From positions 24,014 to 88,013 of the forward strand of contig JAFEDY010000028.1 in assembly GCA_018241405.1 (NCBI GenBank): DNA of 64,000 nucleotides, written 5' to 3'. The notes beneath the pieces were generated by a model that saw only the letters and a program-made list of their open reading frames with translations, did no database searches and was not told the DNA's origin. Source of the stretch: Pseudomonadota bacterium. GTDB lineage: Bacteria; Pseudomonadota; Gammaproteobacteria; Burkholderiales; Burkholderiaceae_C. The position numbers and the translations under genes are program-made. This document shows, one piece after another, positions 36,676 to 45,620 of the stretch (its first letter is position 1; every line of letters begins with the position of its first letter).

Positions 36676-37653
36676 ATGTTGCATTCATCCCTCGCCAAAC
36701 TCGCCGCCATCGCCTGCGCCGCTGCCCTGTGGGGCGGCACCGCGAGCGCGCAGGACCAGTCCCCCGTCAAGATCATCATCGGCTTTCCCGCGGGCGGCGC
36801 GCTGGACAACCTGTCGCGCGCCCTGGCCGAGAAGCTGCGCACCGACTTGGGCAGGACGATCATCGTGGACAACAAGCCGGGCGCCAGTACCCAGATCGCG
36901 CTGACCACGGTCAAGCGCGCTCCGGCCGATGGCAACACCATCCTCATCAGCCCGGCGCCACCGTTTGTGACGCAGCCGCTGACCTACGACAAGCTGCCCT
37001 TTGACCCCGACAAGGACCTGATCCCGGTCGCGCACCTGGCCGACACGCCGCTGGTGGCCACCACCGGCGCCAGCAGCCCCTTCTCCACCATGCGCGAGTA
37101 TGTGGAATGGGTGAAGAAAAACCCCAAGGAATCCGGCGTGGGCATGGTCACCCTGGGCGGGGTGTTCCACTTCGGCCTGTTGCAGATGAATCAGCAGATG
37201 GGCCTGAACCTGACGCCCGTGGCCTACAAGGGCGCGCCGCCCATGCTGACCGACGAGATCGGCGGCGTGCTGCCCATAGGCATGGACACCGTGGCCGCCG
37301 CCAACGAGCTGGTCAAGGCCGGCAAGATCAAGTACCTGGGCGTGCCGGGCACGGCGCGCACCAAGCTGCTGCCCAATGTGCCCACCTTCCAGGAGCAGGG
37401 CGTGACGGGGTTTGAGAACGCGCTCAGCTGGTATGCGGCCTTCGTCCCCGCGGGCACGCCCAAGGCCGTGGTCAGCAAGCTGGAGCAGGTCATGATCCAC
37501 ATCGTCAAGGATCCGGCCTTCACCGAGAAGATGGCCACACTCGGCATGGTCACCACGGGCCTGCCCGGCGCGCAGGTCACCGAGATGATCAAGACCCAGC
37601 GCGAGGCGCTGCGCCCCATCGTGGAGAAGTCGGGCTTCAAGGCCACCCAGTAA
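36676..37653 (+). CDS. Bug/TctC-type binding protein
   Basis: The 325-aa protein has a signal peptide (LAAIACAAALWGGTASAQ) and a Bug core: VKIIIGFPAGGALDNLSRAL, IIVDNKPGASTQIALTTV, PVAYKGAPPMLTDEIGGVLPIGM. AGCCAGGAGAC precedes the ATG at 36676; longer frames overlap the promoter and lack a signal peptide. It heads an operon with an amidohydrolase and a CobW GTPase, which suggests that it binds the amidohydrolase substrate or a related acid. Confidence 0.92.
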   Translation: MLHSSLAKLAAIACAAALWGGTASAQDQSPVKIIIGFPAGGALDNLSRALAEKLRTDLGRTIIVDNKPGASTQIALTTVKRAPADGNTILISPAPPFVTQPLTYDKLPFDPDKDLIPVAHLADTPLVATTGASSPFSTMREYVEWVKKNPKESGVGMVTLGGVFHFGLLQMNQQMGLNLTPVAYKGAPPMLTDEIGGVLPIGMDTVAAANELVKAGKIKYLGVPGTARTKLLPNVPTFQEQGVTGFENALSWYAAFVPAGTPKAVVSKLEQVMIHIVKDPAFTEKMATLGMVTTGLPGAQVTEMIKTQREALRPIVEKSGFKATQ

Positions 37654-37702
37654 TCGGCCACGGCCACGCACATTGCTTCAGCCCATTCCATCCGCTACCG
37701 CC

Positions 37703-39361
37703 ATGACACCGCCCGCCGACACCACCGTGGTCTTCCAGGCCCGGAGAATCATCACCATGAACCCCATGCAGCCCGAGGCCACGCATGTGGCCGTGCGCGA
37801 CGGGCGCGTCCTGGGCGTGGGCAGCGCAGACGAGCTGGCGGGCTGGGGCCCGGCCCGGCTCGACACCCGCTTTGCGGACAAGGTGCTGATACCCGGCCTG
37901 GTGGAGGGGCACGCCCATCTGCTCGACGGCGGCATGTGGAACTTCATCTACACCGGCTTTCACGACCGGCGCGGCCCCGATGGCCGGCTCTGGCCCGGCG
38001 TGCAGAGCTTCGAGGCGCTGATCGCCCGCCTGCGCGAGGCCGAGGCGCAATTGCCCGACCCCGACCAGCCGCTGCTGGCCTGGGGCTTTGACCCCATCCA
38101 CTTCGGCACGGCGCGCATGACGGTGCAGGAGCTGGACCAGGTCTCCACCACCCGCCCCGTGGTGGTGCTGCACGCCAGCGTGCACCTGCTCAACGTCAAC
38201 AGCGCCATGCTGCGGCGCGCGGGCATCAGTGCCGACACCGAGACCGAGGGCGTGGCCAAGGACGGAGAGGGCCAGCCCACGGGCGAGCTGCAGGAAATGG
38301 CGGCCATGTTCCCGGTCTTCGCGGCCATAGGCAATGTGTACTTCGAGGCCGGCCAGAGCGAGGACGGCATACGCAACTTCGGCCGCCTGGCGCAGCTGGC
38401 CGGCGTGACCACGGCGTCCGACCTGTCCAACAGCCTGACCGACGAGGCCGTGGCCAACCTGGTCAAGGTCACGTCGGACCCGCAGTATCCGCTGCGCCTG
38501 GTGCCGGCCTACAACCCGATTCGCGGCCCGGCCCAGGGCGGGCCCGAGCATGTGCGCCGCGCCATGGCGCACAACAGCGACAAGCTGCACTTCGGCCTGA
38601 TCAAGATGGTGGTCGATGGCTCCATCCAGGGCTTTACCGCGCGCCTGCGCTGGCCGCTCTACTACAACGGCCAGCCCAACGGCATCTGGGTGATACCGCC
38701 ACAGAAGACGCTGGAGCTCATCGACACCTACCACGCGGCGGGCTTCACCATCCACATCCACACCAATGGCGACGAGGCCACGGAGATGGTGCTGGACGCC
38801 GTGGAGACCGTGCTGCGCAAACACCCGCGCTGGGACCACCGCCACACCCTGCAGCATTGCCAGCTGGCCGACGCCACGCAGTTCAAGCGCATGGCGGCGC
38901 TGGGCATGGCCGTGAACCTGTTTGCCAACCACCTCTACTACTGGGGCGACGCGCACTACCGCCTGACCGTGGGCCCGGACCGCGCCAACCGCATGAATGC
39001 CGCCGGCACGGCGCTGCGCCTGGGCGTGCCGTTCTCGCTGCATTCGGACGCGCCGATCACGCCCATTGCGCCGCTGTTCACCGCATGGTGCGCCGTCAAC
39101 CGCCAGACCGCCAGCGGCCGCACCCTGGGCGCGAGCGAGCGCATCGGCGTGTATGACGCGCTGCACGCCGTCACCCTGGGCGCCGCGCACACGCTGCGCC
39201 TCGACCATTGCATAGGCAGCATCGAGGTTGGCAAGTACGCCGACTTTGCCGTGCTGGAGCAGGACCCGCTGGAGGTCGCGCCGCAGGATCTGCGCAACGT
39301 GCCCGTGTGGGGCACGGTGCTGGGCGGGCAGGTCTTCGAGGCGCCAGCGCGCGCATGCTAG
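37703..39361 (+). CDS. YtcJ-like metal-dependent amidohydrolase
   Basis: The 552-aa amidohydrolase-superfamily enzyme (amidohydrolase_3) has the first-strand metal motif GLVEGHAHLLDGG (HxH), later His residues in FTIHIHTNGDEA and HTLQHCQLAD, and the Asp in HSDAPITPIAP. These give the usual mono- or binuclear zinc site. It is probably cytoplasmic, with no signal. The ATG at 37703 is preferred to an upstream TTG. It ends overlapping the CobW start by 7 bp. The substrate is unknown; YtcJ relatives act on N-substituted amides or cyclic imides. Confidence 0.91.
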   Translation: MTPPADTTVVFQARRIITMNPMQPEATHVAVRDGRVLGVGSADELAGWGPARLDTRFADKVLIPGLVEGHAHLLDGGMWNFIYTGFHDRRGPDGRLWPGVQSFEALIARLREAEAQLPDPDQPLLAWGFDPIHFGTARMTVQELDQVSTTRPVVVLHASVHLLNVNSAMLRRAGISADTETEGVAKDGEGQPTGELQEMAAMFPVFAAIGNVYFEAGQSEDGIRNFGRLAQLAGVTTASDLSNSLTDEAVANLVKVTSDPQYPLRLVPAYNPIRGPAQGGPEHVRRAMAHNSDKLHFGLIKMVVDGSIQGFTARLRWPLYYNGQPNGIWVIPPQKTLELIDTYHAAGFTIHIHTNGDEATEMVLDAVETVLRKHPRWDHRHTLQHCQLADATQFKRMAALGMAVNLFANHLYYWGDAHYRLTVGPDRANRMNAAGTALRLGVPFSLHSDAPITPIAPLFTAWCAVNRQTASGRTLGASERIGVYDALHAVTLGAAHTLRLDHCIGSIEVGKYADFAVLEQDPLEVAPQDLRNVPVWGTVLGGQVFEAPARAC

Positions 39362-40311
39362 AGCCGCGCCCGCCCATCGCGCTGACGGTGCTCGGCGGCT
39401 TTCTGGGCGCGGGCAAGACCACGCTGCTCAACCACCTGCTGCGCGCGCCGCAGGGCGAGCGCGTGCTGGTCATGGTCAATGACTTCGGCGCCATCAACAT
39501 CGACGCCGAGCTGGTCGCGCAGGGCGCGCCCGGCCTGCCCGAGGGCATCATCAACCTGGCCAACGGCTGCGCCTGCTGCGCCATCGGCGGCGATTTGATG
39601 CAGGCCTTCCTGAAAGTGCTGTCGCTGCCCGAGCCGCCCGATCGCGTGGTGGTCGAGGCCAGCGGCGTCGCCGACCCCGCGCGCATCGCGGCCATGGGCC
39701 GAGCGGGCGGGCATTTTCGCTGCGATGGCGTGATCACCGTCGTTGACGCCCAGCAGGTGCAGGCCCTGGCGCGCGACCGCTATGTGGGCGACACCGTGCA
39801 GGCCCAGCTGCGTGCGGCCGACCTGCTGCTGCTCAACAAGACCGACCTGGTCACGCCGCAGGAGCTGGCCGCTCTGCGCCGCTGGCTGGGCGCGCAGGCG
39901 CGCGGCGTTCCGGTGCTGGAGAGCCGCCAGGCCGAGGTGGACCCGCGCCTGATCCTGGGCCCGCTGCTGGCCGACCCTGCCGATGCCGCTGCCGAGCCCG
40001 ACATCGACCACGCGGCCCGCTTCGTGAGCCACCGCTTCACGACCACCCACCCGCTGCGCCGCGCCGCGCTGGAGGCCGCACTCGCCAGCCTGCCGCCGCA
40101 GGTGCTGCGCGCCAAGGGTTTCGTGTTTCTGCAGGGCGAGGACGGCCCGCGCGTGCTGCAGCTGTGCGGCCGGCGCTGGAACCTGGGCAGCCCCGGCCCC
40201 GCGCAGAACCGGCGCCACACGCGCATCGTGCTGATCGCAGCGCGCCAGGACGATGCCCCGGCCTTCAACGCCTGGAGCCACTTCGAGGCCTGCGTGGCCG
40301 CGGATGGCTAG
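39355..40311 (+). CDS. CobW/COG0523-family GTP-dependent metallochaperone
   Basis: The 318-aa GTPase has Walker A GGFLGAGKTTLLNHLL, the metal-binding CxCC motif in NGCACCAIGG, the VVEASGVADPARI switch, NKTD guanine specificity and a C-terminal CobW_C domain. COG0523 proteins insert or allocate Zn, Co or Fe into client enzymes. The start overlaps the amidohydrolase stop by 7 bp, so the amidohydrolase is the obvious candidate client; that is inference. It converges with the thiolase gene, 3 bp apart. Confidence 0.93.
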   Translation: MLEPRPPIALTVLGGFLGAGKTTLLNHLLRAPQGERVLVMVNDFGAINIDAELVAQGAPGLPEGIINLANGCACCAIGGDLMQAFLKVLSLPEPPDRVVVEASGVADPARIAAMGRAGGHFRCDGVITVVDAQQVQALARDRYVGDTVQAQLRAADLLLLNKTDLVTPQELAALRRWLGAQARGVPVLESRQAEVDPRLILGPLLADPADAAAEPDIDHAARFVSHRFTTTHPLRRAALEAALASLPPQVLRAKGFVFLQGEDGPRVLQLCGRRWNLGSPGPAQNRRHTRIVLIAARQDDAPAFNAWSHFEACVAADG

Positions 40312-40314
40312 CCC

Positions 40315-41523
40315 TCACACGCGCTCGAACACCGCCGCAATCCCCTGCCCGCCGCCTATGCACATGGTTTCCAGCCCATAGCGGCCCTGGCGGCGCTGCA
40401 GCTCGTGCAGCAGCGTGGCCAGGATGCGCACGCCCGTCGCGCCTATGGGGTGACCCAGCGAGATGCCCGAGCCGTTGACGTTGAGCCTGGCCTCGATGGC
40501 GCCCTGGTCCTGCCAGCCCCAGCCCTTGAGCACGGCCAGCACCTGGCAGGCGAAGGCCTCGTTGAGTTCGACCAGGTCCATGTCGTCGATCTTCAGGCCC
40601 AGGCGCGCGAGCAGCTTTTGCGTGGCCGGCACCGGGCCTATGCCCATGTGCGAGGGCTCGCAGCCCGCGGCGGCCCAGCCGACCAGCGTGGCCATGGGGG
40701 TCAGGCCCAGCTCGGCCAGCTTGTCCTCGGCCACGATCAGGCAGGCGGCTGACGCATCGTTCTGCTGGCTGGCGTTGCCGGCCGTGACGGTGCCGCCCGG
40801 CATCAGTGCGCGCAGCCTGGCCAGGCTCTCGGGCGTGGCATCCAAGCGAAAGCCTTCGTCCTTGGCAAAGGTGAGCGGATCACCCTTGCGCTGGGGCACC
40901 TGCACCGGGACGATTTCTCCATCGAAGCGGCCCGCGGCCCAGGCGGCTGCGGCCTTCTGGTGGCTGCGCAGCGCGAAGGCGTCGGCCTGCTCGCGCGTGA
41001 TCTGGTAGTCGCGCGCCAGGTTCTCGGCGGTCTCGATCATGCCGCTGATCTTGCCGAAGCGCTCCACGGGCTGGGAGCGCTCGCGCCCGCGGTCGAGCCG
41101 GTCATAGAAGCGCACGTTCCCTGAGCGCGCGCCCCAGCGCATGTCGGTGCTGTAGTACTCGATGTTGCTCATGCTCTCCACGCCGCCGGCAATGACCACA
41201 TCGGCGGCGCCGCTTTGCACCATCATCGCGGCCGTGACGATGGCCTGCAGGCCGCCGCCGCAGCGCCGGTCCAGCTGCATGCCGGGCACGCTGACCGGCA
41301 GGCCCGCCTGCAGCGCCGCCCAGCGGCCCACGCAGGGGGTCTCGCTGCTGGCGTAGGACTGGGCAAACACCACGTCGTCGATGCGCGCGGGGTCTATGCC
41401 GCTTCGCTGCACCACGGCGCGCACGGTGGTGGCGGCGAGTTCTTCGACGGGCACGGGGCGCAGGCTGCCGCCAAAGGTGCCAACGGCGGTGCGGACGGGG
41501 GTGACGATGGCGGCTCGGCGCAT
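40315..41523 (-). CDS. Acetyl-CoA acetyltransferase / 3-ketoacyl-CoA thiolase
   Basis: The 402-aa thiolase has the nucleophilic Cys in LDRRCGGGLQA, NEAFACQVLA, GHPIGATGVRI and the second Cys in METMCIGGGQGIAAVFE. It cleaves a 3-ketoacyl-CoA to acetyl-CoA and a shorter acyl-CoA. It is the last gene of the minus-strand operon 45620-40315 and completes the beta-oxidation set there. Hairpin element copy 5 sits between it and the CoA-transferase upstream. Confidence 0.95.
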   Translation of the reverse strand: MRRAAIVTPVRTAVGTFGGSLRPVPVEELAATTVRAVVQRSGIDPARIDDVVFAQSYASSETPCVGRWAALQAGLPVSVPGMQLDRRCGGGLQAIVTAAMMVQSGAADVVIAGGVESMSNIEYYSTDMRWGARSGNVRFYDRLDRGRERSQPVERFGKISGMIETAENLARDYQITREQADAFALRSHQKAAAAWAAGRFDGEIVPVQVPQRKGDPLTFAKDEGFRLDATPESLARLRALMPGGTVTAGNASQQNDASAACLIVAEDKLAELGLTPMATLVGWAAAGCEPSHMGIGPVPATQKLLARLGLKIDDMDLVELNEAFACQVLAVLKGWGWQDQGAIEARLNVNGSGISLGHPIGATGVRILATLLHELQRRQGRYGLETMCIGGGQGIAAVFERV

Positions 41524-41556
41524 GGGGGGTCTCCTTGGGGTGTGAATGAAAAATGA

Positions 41557-41594
41557 CTTTAGCGCTTATCCATCAAGCGCTGACAGCTATCAAT
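41557..41594 (-). repeat. Dispersed intergenic hairpin element, copy 5
   Basis: Read on the minus strand it begins ATTGATAGCTGTC, with arm AGCGCTT, loop GATGGAT, arm AAGCGCT, then AAAG. The TGA of the upstream CoA-transferase gene is part of the element's ATTGATAG leader. It is identical over 34 bp to copy 1 at 12699. Confidence 0.9.
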
Positions 41595-42879
41595 TTGTGT
41601 AAAACGCCGCGCCACAGCGGCGCAGCAGCGCATGGGCCTGGCGCTCCAGGTCCTCACGGTGCTCGGGCGCGGCGATGTCTATCAACCGGCGCACGCGGCG
41701 CGACAGGGTCTGGCCGCGCAGGTCGGCCACGCCGTGCTCGGTGACGATCAGGCCCGCGTCGGCGCGCGGCGTGCTCACGGGGCCAGCCAGCTGCGCGACG
41801 ATGCGGCTCGCGCCCTTGGCGGTGGACGGCAGCGCGACGATGGGCAGGCCGCCGCGGCTCCTGGCCGCGCCGCGCAGAAAGTCCATCGCCCCGCCCACGG
41901 CGCCCACGTAGCAGCCGGCGGCGACCTCGGCGTTGATCTGGCCCGTCACATCGACCTCGATGGCGGCGTTGATGGCGGCCAGCTTGTGGCTGGCGGCCAG
42001 CACCTCGGGGTGGTGCGTGTAGTCCGTGGCGCGCAGTTCGATCTGCGGATTGCGGTGCGCCCAGCGGCGCAGGCGTTCGCCGCCCATGAGGATGCCGCCC
42101 ACGCCCACGCCGGGGTCCACGGTCTTGCGCGCGTTGGTCAACACGCCGGCCTCGGCAAGGGCGGCGATGCCGTCGCCCACGGCGCCGCTGTGCAGGCCCA
42201 GGTCGCGGTGGCCATGCAGCGCGGCCAGCACGGCCTCGGGCAGGTTGCCCACGCCCAGCTGCAGCGTGGCGCCGTCCTCGATCAGGCCGGCGATATGGCG
42301 CGCAATGGCCTGCTCGGCCGCGCCGGGCGCGCCGCGGCTGGGCGCGAGCGGCGGGTGCTCGGCATCAAGCAGCAGCGCGAAGTCGCTGGCGTGGAAATGC
42401 CCGCCGCCATGGGTCCAGGGCACATCGGGGTGCACCTCGGCGATCACCACGCGCGCGCGGCGGCGCACCGCGGGCAGGTATTCCTGCGCCATCCCCCAGC
42501 TGTGGCGGCCCTGCGCATCGGCGGGCGAGACCTGCAGCAGCAGCACGTCGGCCGGCAGCAGGCCGCTGGCTATCTGGCCGGGCAGGTGCGCATAGTGGCT
42601 GGGCAGGATGTCGAGCACGCCGGCATCGGCCAGCGCCCGGTGCGCGCCGCCCGCGGCGTAGCCGAAGAAGTCGAACACGTCGGCCTGCTCGGGCTTGAGC
42701 GTGTCCGACCCGGCCATGCCCACGAACACGCCCAGCCGCCCACCGCGCGCCAGCGCGTGGCGATGCACAGTGACTGCGCGCGTGAGCGTCAGCGGCTCGG
42801 CCTGGGCCTGGCCCCACCACAGGGTGTCGCCGGGGCGGATGAGCTGCTGCAGGCGCTGGGCCAGGTCGTCCTCGGTCAT
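41590..42879 (-). CDS. Acetyl-CoA hydrolase/transferase family CoA-transferase (Cat1/4-hydroxybutyrate CoA-transferase type)
   Basis: The 429-aa family I CoA-transferase has GMAGSDTLKPE, LLQVSPADAQGRHSWG, LQLGVGNLPEAVL, LGLHSGAVGDGI, GCYVGAVGGAMDFLRGA and the C-terminal LIVTEHGVADLRGQT. It moves CoA from acetyl-CoA or another donor to a carboxylate. The start overlaps the crotonase stop by 4 bp (ATGA). The Yersinia itaconate enzyme RipA is of this family, but the itaconate operon here has its own CaiB-type enzyme, so this one probably serves the beta-oxidation operon. Confidence 0.9.
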   Translation of the reverse strand: MTEDDLAQRLQQLIRPGDTLWWGQAQAEPLTLTRAVTVHRHALARGGRLGVFVGMAGSDTLKPEQADVFDFFGYAAGGAHRALADAGVLDILPSHYAHLPGQIASGLLPADVLLLQVSPADAQGRHSWGMAQEYLPAVRRRARVVIAEVHPDVPWTHGGGHFHASDFALLLDAEHPPLAPSRGAPGAAEQAIARHIAGLIEDGATLQLGVGNLPEAVLAALHGHRDLGLHSGAVGDGIAALAEAGVLTNARKTVDPGVGVGGILMGGERLRRWAHRNPQIELRATDYTHHPEVLAASHKLAAINAAIEVDVTGQINAEVAAGCYVGAVGGAMDFLRGAARSRGGLPIVALPSTAKGASRIVAQLAGPVSTPRADAGLIVTEHGVADLRGQTLSRRVRRLIDIAAPEHREDLERQAHALLRRCGAAFYTN

Positions 42880-43673
42880 GCCTGGCGATCCCAATCGAAG
42901 CGCAACGGCTCCTTGTTCTTGAAGCGCTGGATGGCCTCCTGGTGGTAGGGCGAGCTGCGGCACATGGCCTGGCCGTAGGACTCCAGCTCGGCAATGGTGC
43001 GCGCGTCGCTCTCGAAGGACTGGTTCATGATGGTCTTGGCCATGCCGATGGCGGCCGTCGATGCGTCGCCAAAGCGCTTTGCAAGCTCCTGCGCGGCCTG
43101 CTGCAGCGCGGCGCCGTCTTCCACGATGTCGTAGACCATGCCGAGCTGCTTGGCTTCTTCCACATCCACGGTGCGCGCCGTGAAGACCAGCTCCTTGGCC
43201 TTTTGCAGGCCCACGATGCGCGGCAGCAGGTGCAGCGCGCCCAGGTCGGGGATCAGGCCGATGCGGCCGAACACGGCACAGAACTTGGCGCGGCGCGTGG
43301 CGAGCACGAAGTCGGCCGCCAGCGCCAGGCTCAGGCCGGCGCCGAAGGCCGGGCCGTCGACGGCGGCAATCACAGGTTTTTCCAGGTTCACGAGCTCGGG
43401 GAACCACTGGTGCAGTGCGCGCATGCCATCGCGGAAGCTGAGGCCCGTGCGGCTGGTGTCGAGCATGGCCGAGATGTCGCCGCCCGAGCAGAAGGCGCCG
43501 CCCGCGCCGGTGAGGATGACGGCATGCACATCCTTGTCGTCACGCATCTGCAGGACGGCGGCGGCCAGGGCCGGGCGCATGGCCTGGCTGAGCGCGTTGC
43601 GCGCCTCGGGACGGTTCAGGGTGATGGTGCCTATGCCGTCCTGCACGGCGGTCAACACGGGGGATGTGGTCAT
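42876..43673 (-). CDS. Crotonase-family enoyl-CoA hydratase/isomerase
   Basis: The 265-aa crotonase-fold protein has the oxyanion-hole motifs GAGGAFCSGGDISAML and DGPAFGAGLSLALAAD. The usual catalytic Glu pair is not kept: the first Glu position reads AVFGRIGL and the second is Asp in LIPDLGALHLLPR, a pattern seen in PaaG-type isomerases. It may therefore shift a double bond rather than hydrate. AAGGAGACACC precedes the start. It lies between a MaoC hydratase and a CoA-transferase in the same operon. Confidence 0.9.
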   Translation of the reverse strand: MTTSPVLTAVQDGIGTITLNRPEARNALSQAMRPALAAAVLQMRDDKDVHAVILTGAGGAFCSGGDISAMLDTSRTGLSFRDGMRALHQWFPELVNLEKPVIAAVDGPAFGAGLSLALAADFVLATRRAKFCAVFGRIGLIPDLGALHLLPRIVGLQKAKELVFTARTVDVEEAKQLGMVYDIVEDGAALQQAAQELAKRFGDASTAAIGMAKTIMNQSFESDARTIAELESYGQAMCRSSPYHQEAIQRFKNKEPLRFDWDRQA

Positions 43674-43690
43674 GGTGTCTCCTTGTATTG

Positions 43691-43804
43691 CTCCCTCGCC
43701 CCCTTGGGGGAGAGGGTGGGGGTGAGGGGGTGCGTGAGCACAACGCGCGCGGTGCAAGCCGTCACCCTCACCCCTGCCCTCTCCCGCCCGCGGGAGAGGG
43801 AGTC
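43691..43804. repeat. G/C-rich inverted repeat pair in the MaoC-crotonase gap
   Basis: The right half contains CCCTCTCCC-GCCCGC-GGGAGAGGG (43777-43800). The left half (43691-43733) is a degenerate inverted copy with CCCCC-TT-GGGGG. The same 9-bp arms recur at 56012-56032. It fills the 134-bp gap between two genes of one operon. Confidence 0.75.
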
Positions 43805-43807
43805 GAA

Positions 43808-44701
43808 TCAGCCCAGCTCGGCAACGCCGTGGCTCAGCACGACCTTGTCGCGCTCGGCCACCCGCGCGCGCAGCTGGAACTGCCCGGCCTGGCCCGGCAC
43901 GCGCCAGATCTCGGTCACCAGGGTCTCGCCCGGATAGACCGGCGCGGCGAAGCGGATGTCCAGCGCCTTCAGGCGCGCAGCATCGCCGCCCGCGCATTGG
44001 CGCAGCAGCGCGTGCGCCACCAGGCCATAGCTCGCCAGGCCGTGCAGTATGGGGCGATCGAAGCCGGCCTTGGCGGCCACGGCGGGGTCGGCGTGCAGCG
44101 GGTTGTAGTCGCCCATCAGGCGGTACAGCAGCGCCGCCTCGGGGCGGATCAGCTGCGTGTCGGTGCAGTCGGGTGCACGATCCTGCGGCGTGTGCGGCAG
44201 CGGCGCAAGCGGCTCGTCGCTCGGTTGCCCGCCGCCCTGCTCGCTGTAACCGCCGTCGCCGCGCAGAAAGCTGACCTGCTGCATGGTGGCCAGCAGCGCG
44301 CCGGCCTCGGTCTCCACGCGCCGTTCCGTGATCATGATGGCGCCGCGGCCCTCGCCCTTGTCGGTCAGGTGGGTGATGCGGCTCTTGCCGACCACGGCGC
44401 AGTCCGCGGGCAGCGGCTGGTGCCAGCGCACGCGCTGCTCGCCGTGCAAGAGCTTGACCCAGTCAATGCCGGTGTCCGCCTCACGCGCCCAGAAGCCGGG
44501 GTAGCCCAGCACCACGGCCAGCGTGGGCAGCGCGCGCAGGCCGCCGGGGGCGCCCTCGTAGACGAAGGGCAGCGCGGCCGCGTCGAGCGGGTCGTTACCC
44601 AGGCCCAGGCTGAGCGCGTACAGCATGGTGTCGCGCGCGGTGTAATGCTGGTGCACGGGCGCGAAGGCCCGGTGCTTCAGGTGGTGGTAGTCGATGGCCA
44701 T
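43808..44701 (-). CDS. MaoC-family enoyl-CoA hydratase 2 (double hotdog, MFE-2 type)
   Basis: The 297-aa protein has two hotdog domains. The N-terminal one is the MaoC_N-like half; the C-terminal one carries the hydratase 2 motif GDYNPLHADPAVAAKAGFDRPILHGLASYG with the catalytic Asp and His. It makes the (R)-3-hydroxyacyl-CoA. It starts 1 bp from the stop of the SDR gene. The SDR and hydratase 2 together match the two halves of eukaryotic peroxisomal MFE-2, here as separate genes. Confidence 0.93.
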   Translation of the reverse strand: MAIDYHHLKHRAFAPVHQHYTARDTMLYALSLGLGNDPLDAAALPFVYEGAPGGLRALPTLAVVLGYPGFWAREADTGIDWVKLLHGEQRVRWHQPLPADCAVVGKSRITHLTDKGEGRGAIMITERRVETEAGALLATMQQVSFLRGDGGYSEQGGGQPSDEPLAPLPHTPQDRAPDCTDTQLIRPEAALLYRLMGDYNPLHADPAVAAKAGFDRPILHGLASYGLVAHALLRQCAGGDAARLKALDIRFAAPVYPGETLVTEIWRVPGQAGQFQLRARVAERDKVVLSHGVAELG

Positions 44702-44702
44702 G

Positions 44703-45620
44703 TCAGACGGGGTCCCACGAGAACACGTCGCCAGAGCGCTCCATGGGCACGAAGGAGGCTTTGAGCGCCGGCATGCCGTGCTCGGCGATGTGCTCGGCCG
44801 TCCAGCCCTCGCTGCGGTGCACCGAGCGCACCGGGCGCGGCTGGCTCATCAGGAAGATCTCGTTGTTGCGCACGGCAAAGACCTGGGCGTTGACGTCGCT
44901 CGCCTGGTCGGACAGCAGGTACACGGCCAGCGGCGCAATCTTGTTGGGCGTCATCTGCTGGATCTTGGCCACGCGCGCCTGCTGCTCGGGCGTGTCGGTG
45001 GGGATGGAGCCGATCATGCGGCTCCAGGCAAAGGGCGCGATGCAGTTGGAGCGCACGTTGAACTTGGCCATGTCCAGCGCAATGCTCTTGGACAGCGCCA
45101 CCAGCGCCAGCTTGGCCGCGCTGTAGTTGGCCTGGCCGAAGTTGCCGATCAGGCCCGAGGTGGAGGTCATGTGCACGAAGGCGCCGCTTTCCTGCTCCTT
45201 GAAATGGTTGGCCGCCGCGCGCGCCATGTAGTAGCTGCCGTACAGGTGCACCTTGATCACGCCATCCCACTCGTCCAGGCTCATCTTGTGAAAGAACCGG
45301 TCGCGCAGGATGCCGGCGTTGTTGACCACGCCGTCGATGCGGCCAAAGTGATCGAGTGCGCATTGCACGATGCGGCCCGCCGCCGCGGCATCTGCCACGC
45401 TGTCCATGTTGGCCACGGCCTGGCCGCCGGCGGCCTTGATCTCATCGACCACCTTCTGCGCGGGGCCGGCGTCCTGGCCCTCGCCGCTCGTGGAGGTGCC
45501 GATGTCATTGACCACCACCTTGGCCCCGGCCGCCGCCAGGGCCAGCGCCATGTCGCGCCCTATGCCGCCGCCGGCACCCGTGACCACCACCACCTTGTCC
45601 TGCACCATCTTCTGCGCCAT
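44703..45620 (-). CDS. SDR-family (R)-3-hydroxyacyl-CoA dehydrogenase (HSD17B4-like)
   Basis: The 305-aa short-chain dehydrogenase has the cofactor motif VTGAGGGIGRDMALALAAAGAKVVVND, NNAG, and the catalytic Ser-Tyr-Lys in STSGLIGNFGQANYSAAKLA. The insertion GTSTSGEGQDAGPAQ and the C-terminal extension are typical of the MFE-2 dehydrogenase domain. It oxidises (R)-3-hydroxyacyl-CoA to the ketoacyl-CoA. It is the first gene of the minus operon and is divergent from the Bug/itaconate operon. Confidence 0.93.
   Translation of the reverse strand: MAQKMVQDKVVVVTGAGGGIGRDMALALAAAGAKVVVNDIGTSTSGEGQDAGPAQKVVDEIKAAGGQAVANMDSVADAAAAGRIVQCALDHFGRIDGVVNNAGILRDRFFHKMSLDEWDGVIKVHLYGSYYMARAAANHFKEQESGAFVHMTSTSGLIGNFGQANYSAAKLALVALSKSIALDMAKFNVRSNCIAPFAWSRMIGSIPTDTPEQQARVAKIQQMTPNKIAPLAVYLLSDQASDVNAQVFAVRNNEIFLMSQPRPVRSVHRSEGWTAEHIAEHGMPALKASFVPMERSGDVFSWDPV

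Noticed and set aside
41590-43407. A 605-codon frame extending the CoA-transferase into the crotonase gene
   Set aside because: The extension is out of frame with the crotonase and low-complexity. An ATGA overlap at 42876-42879 gives the true start.
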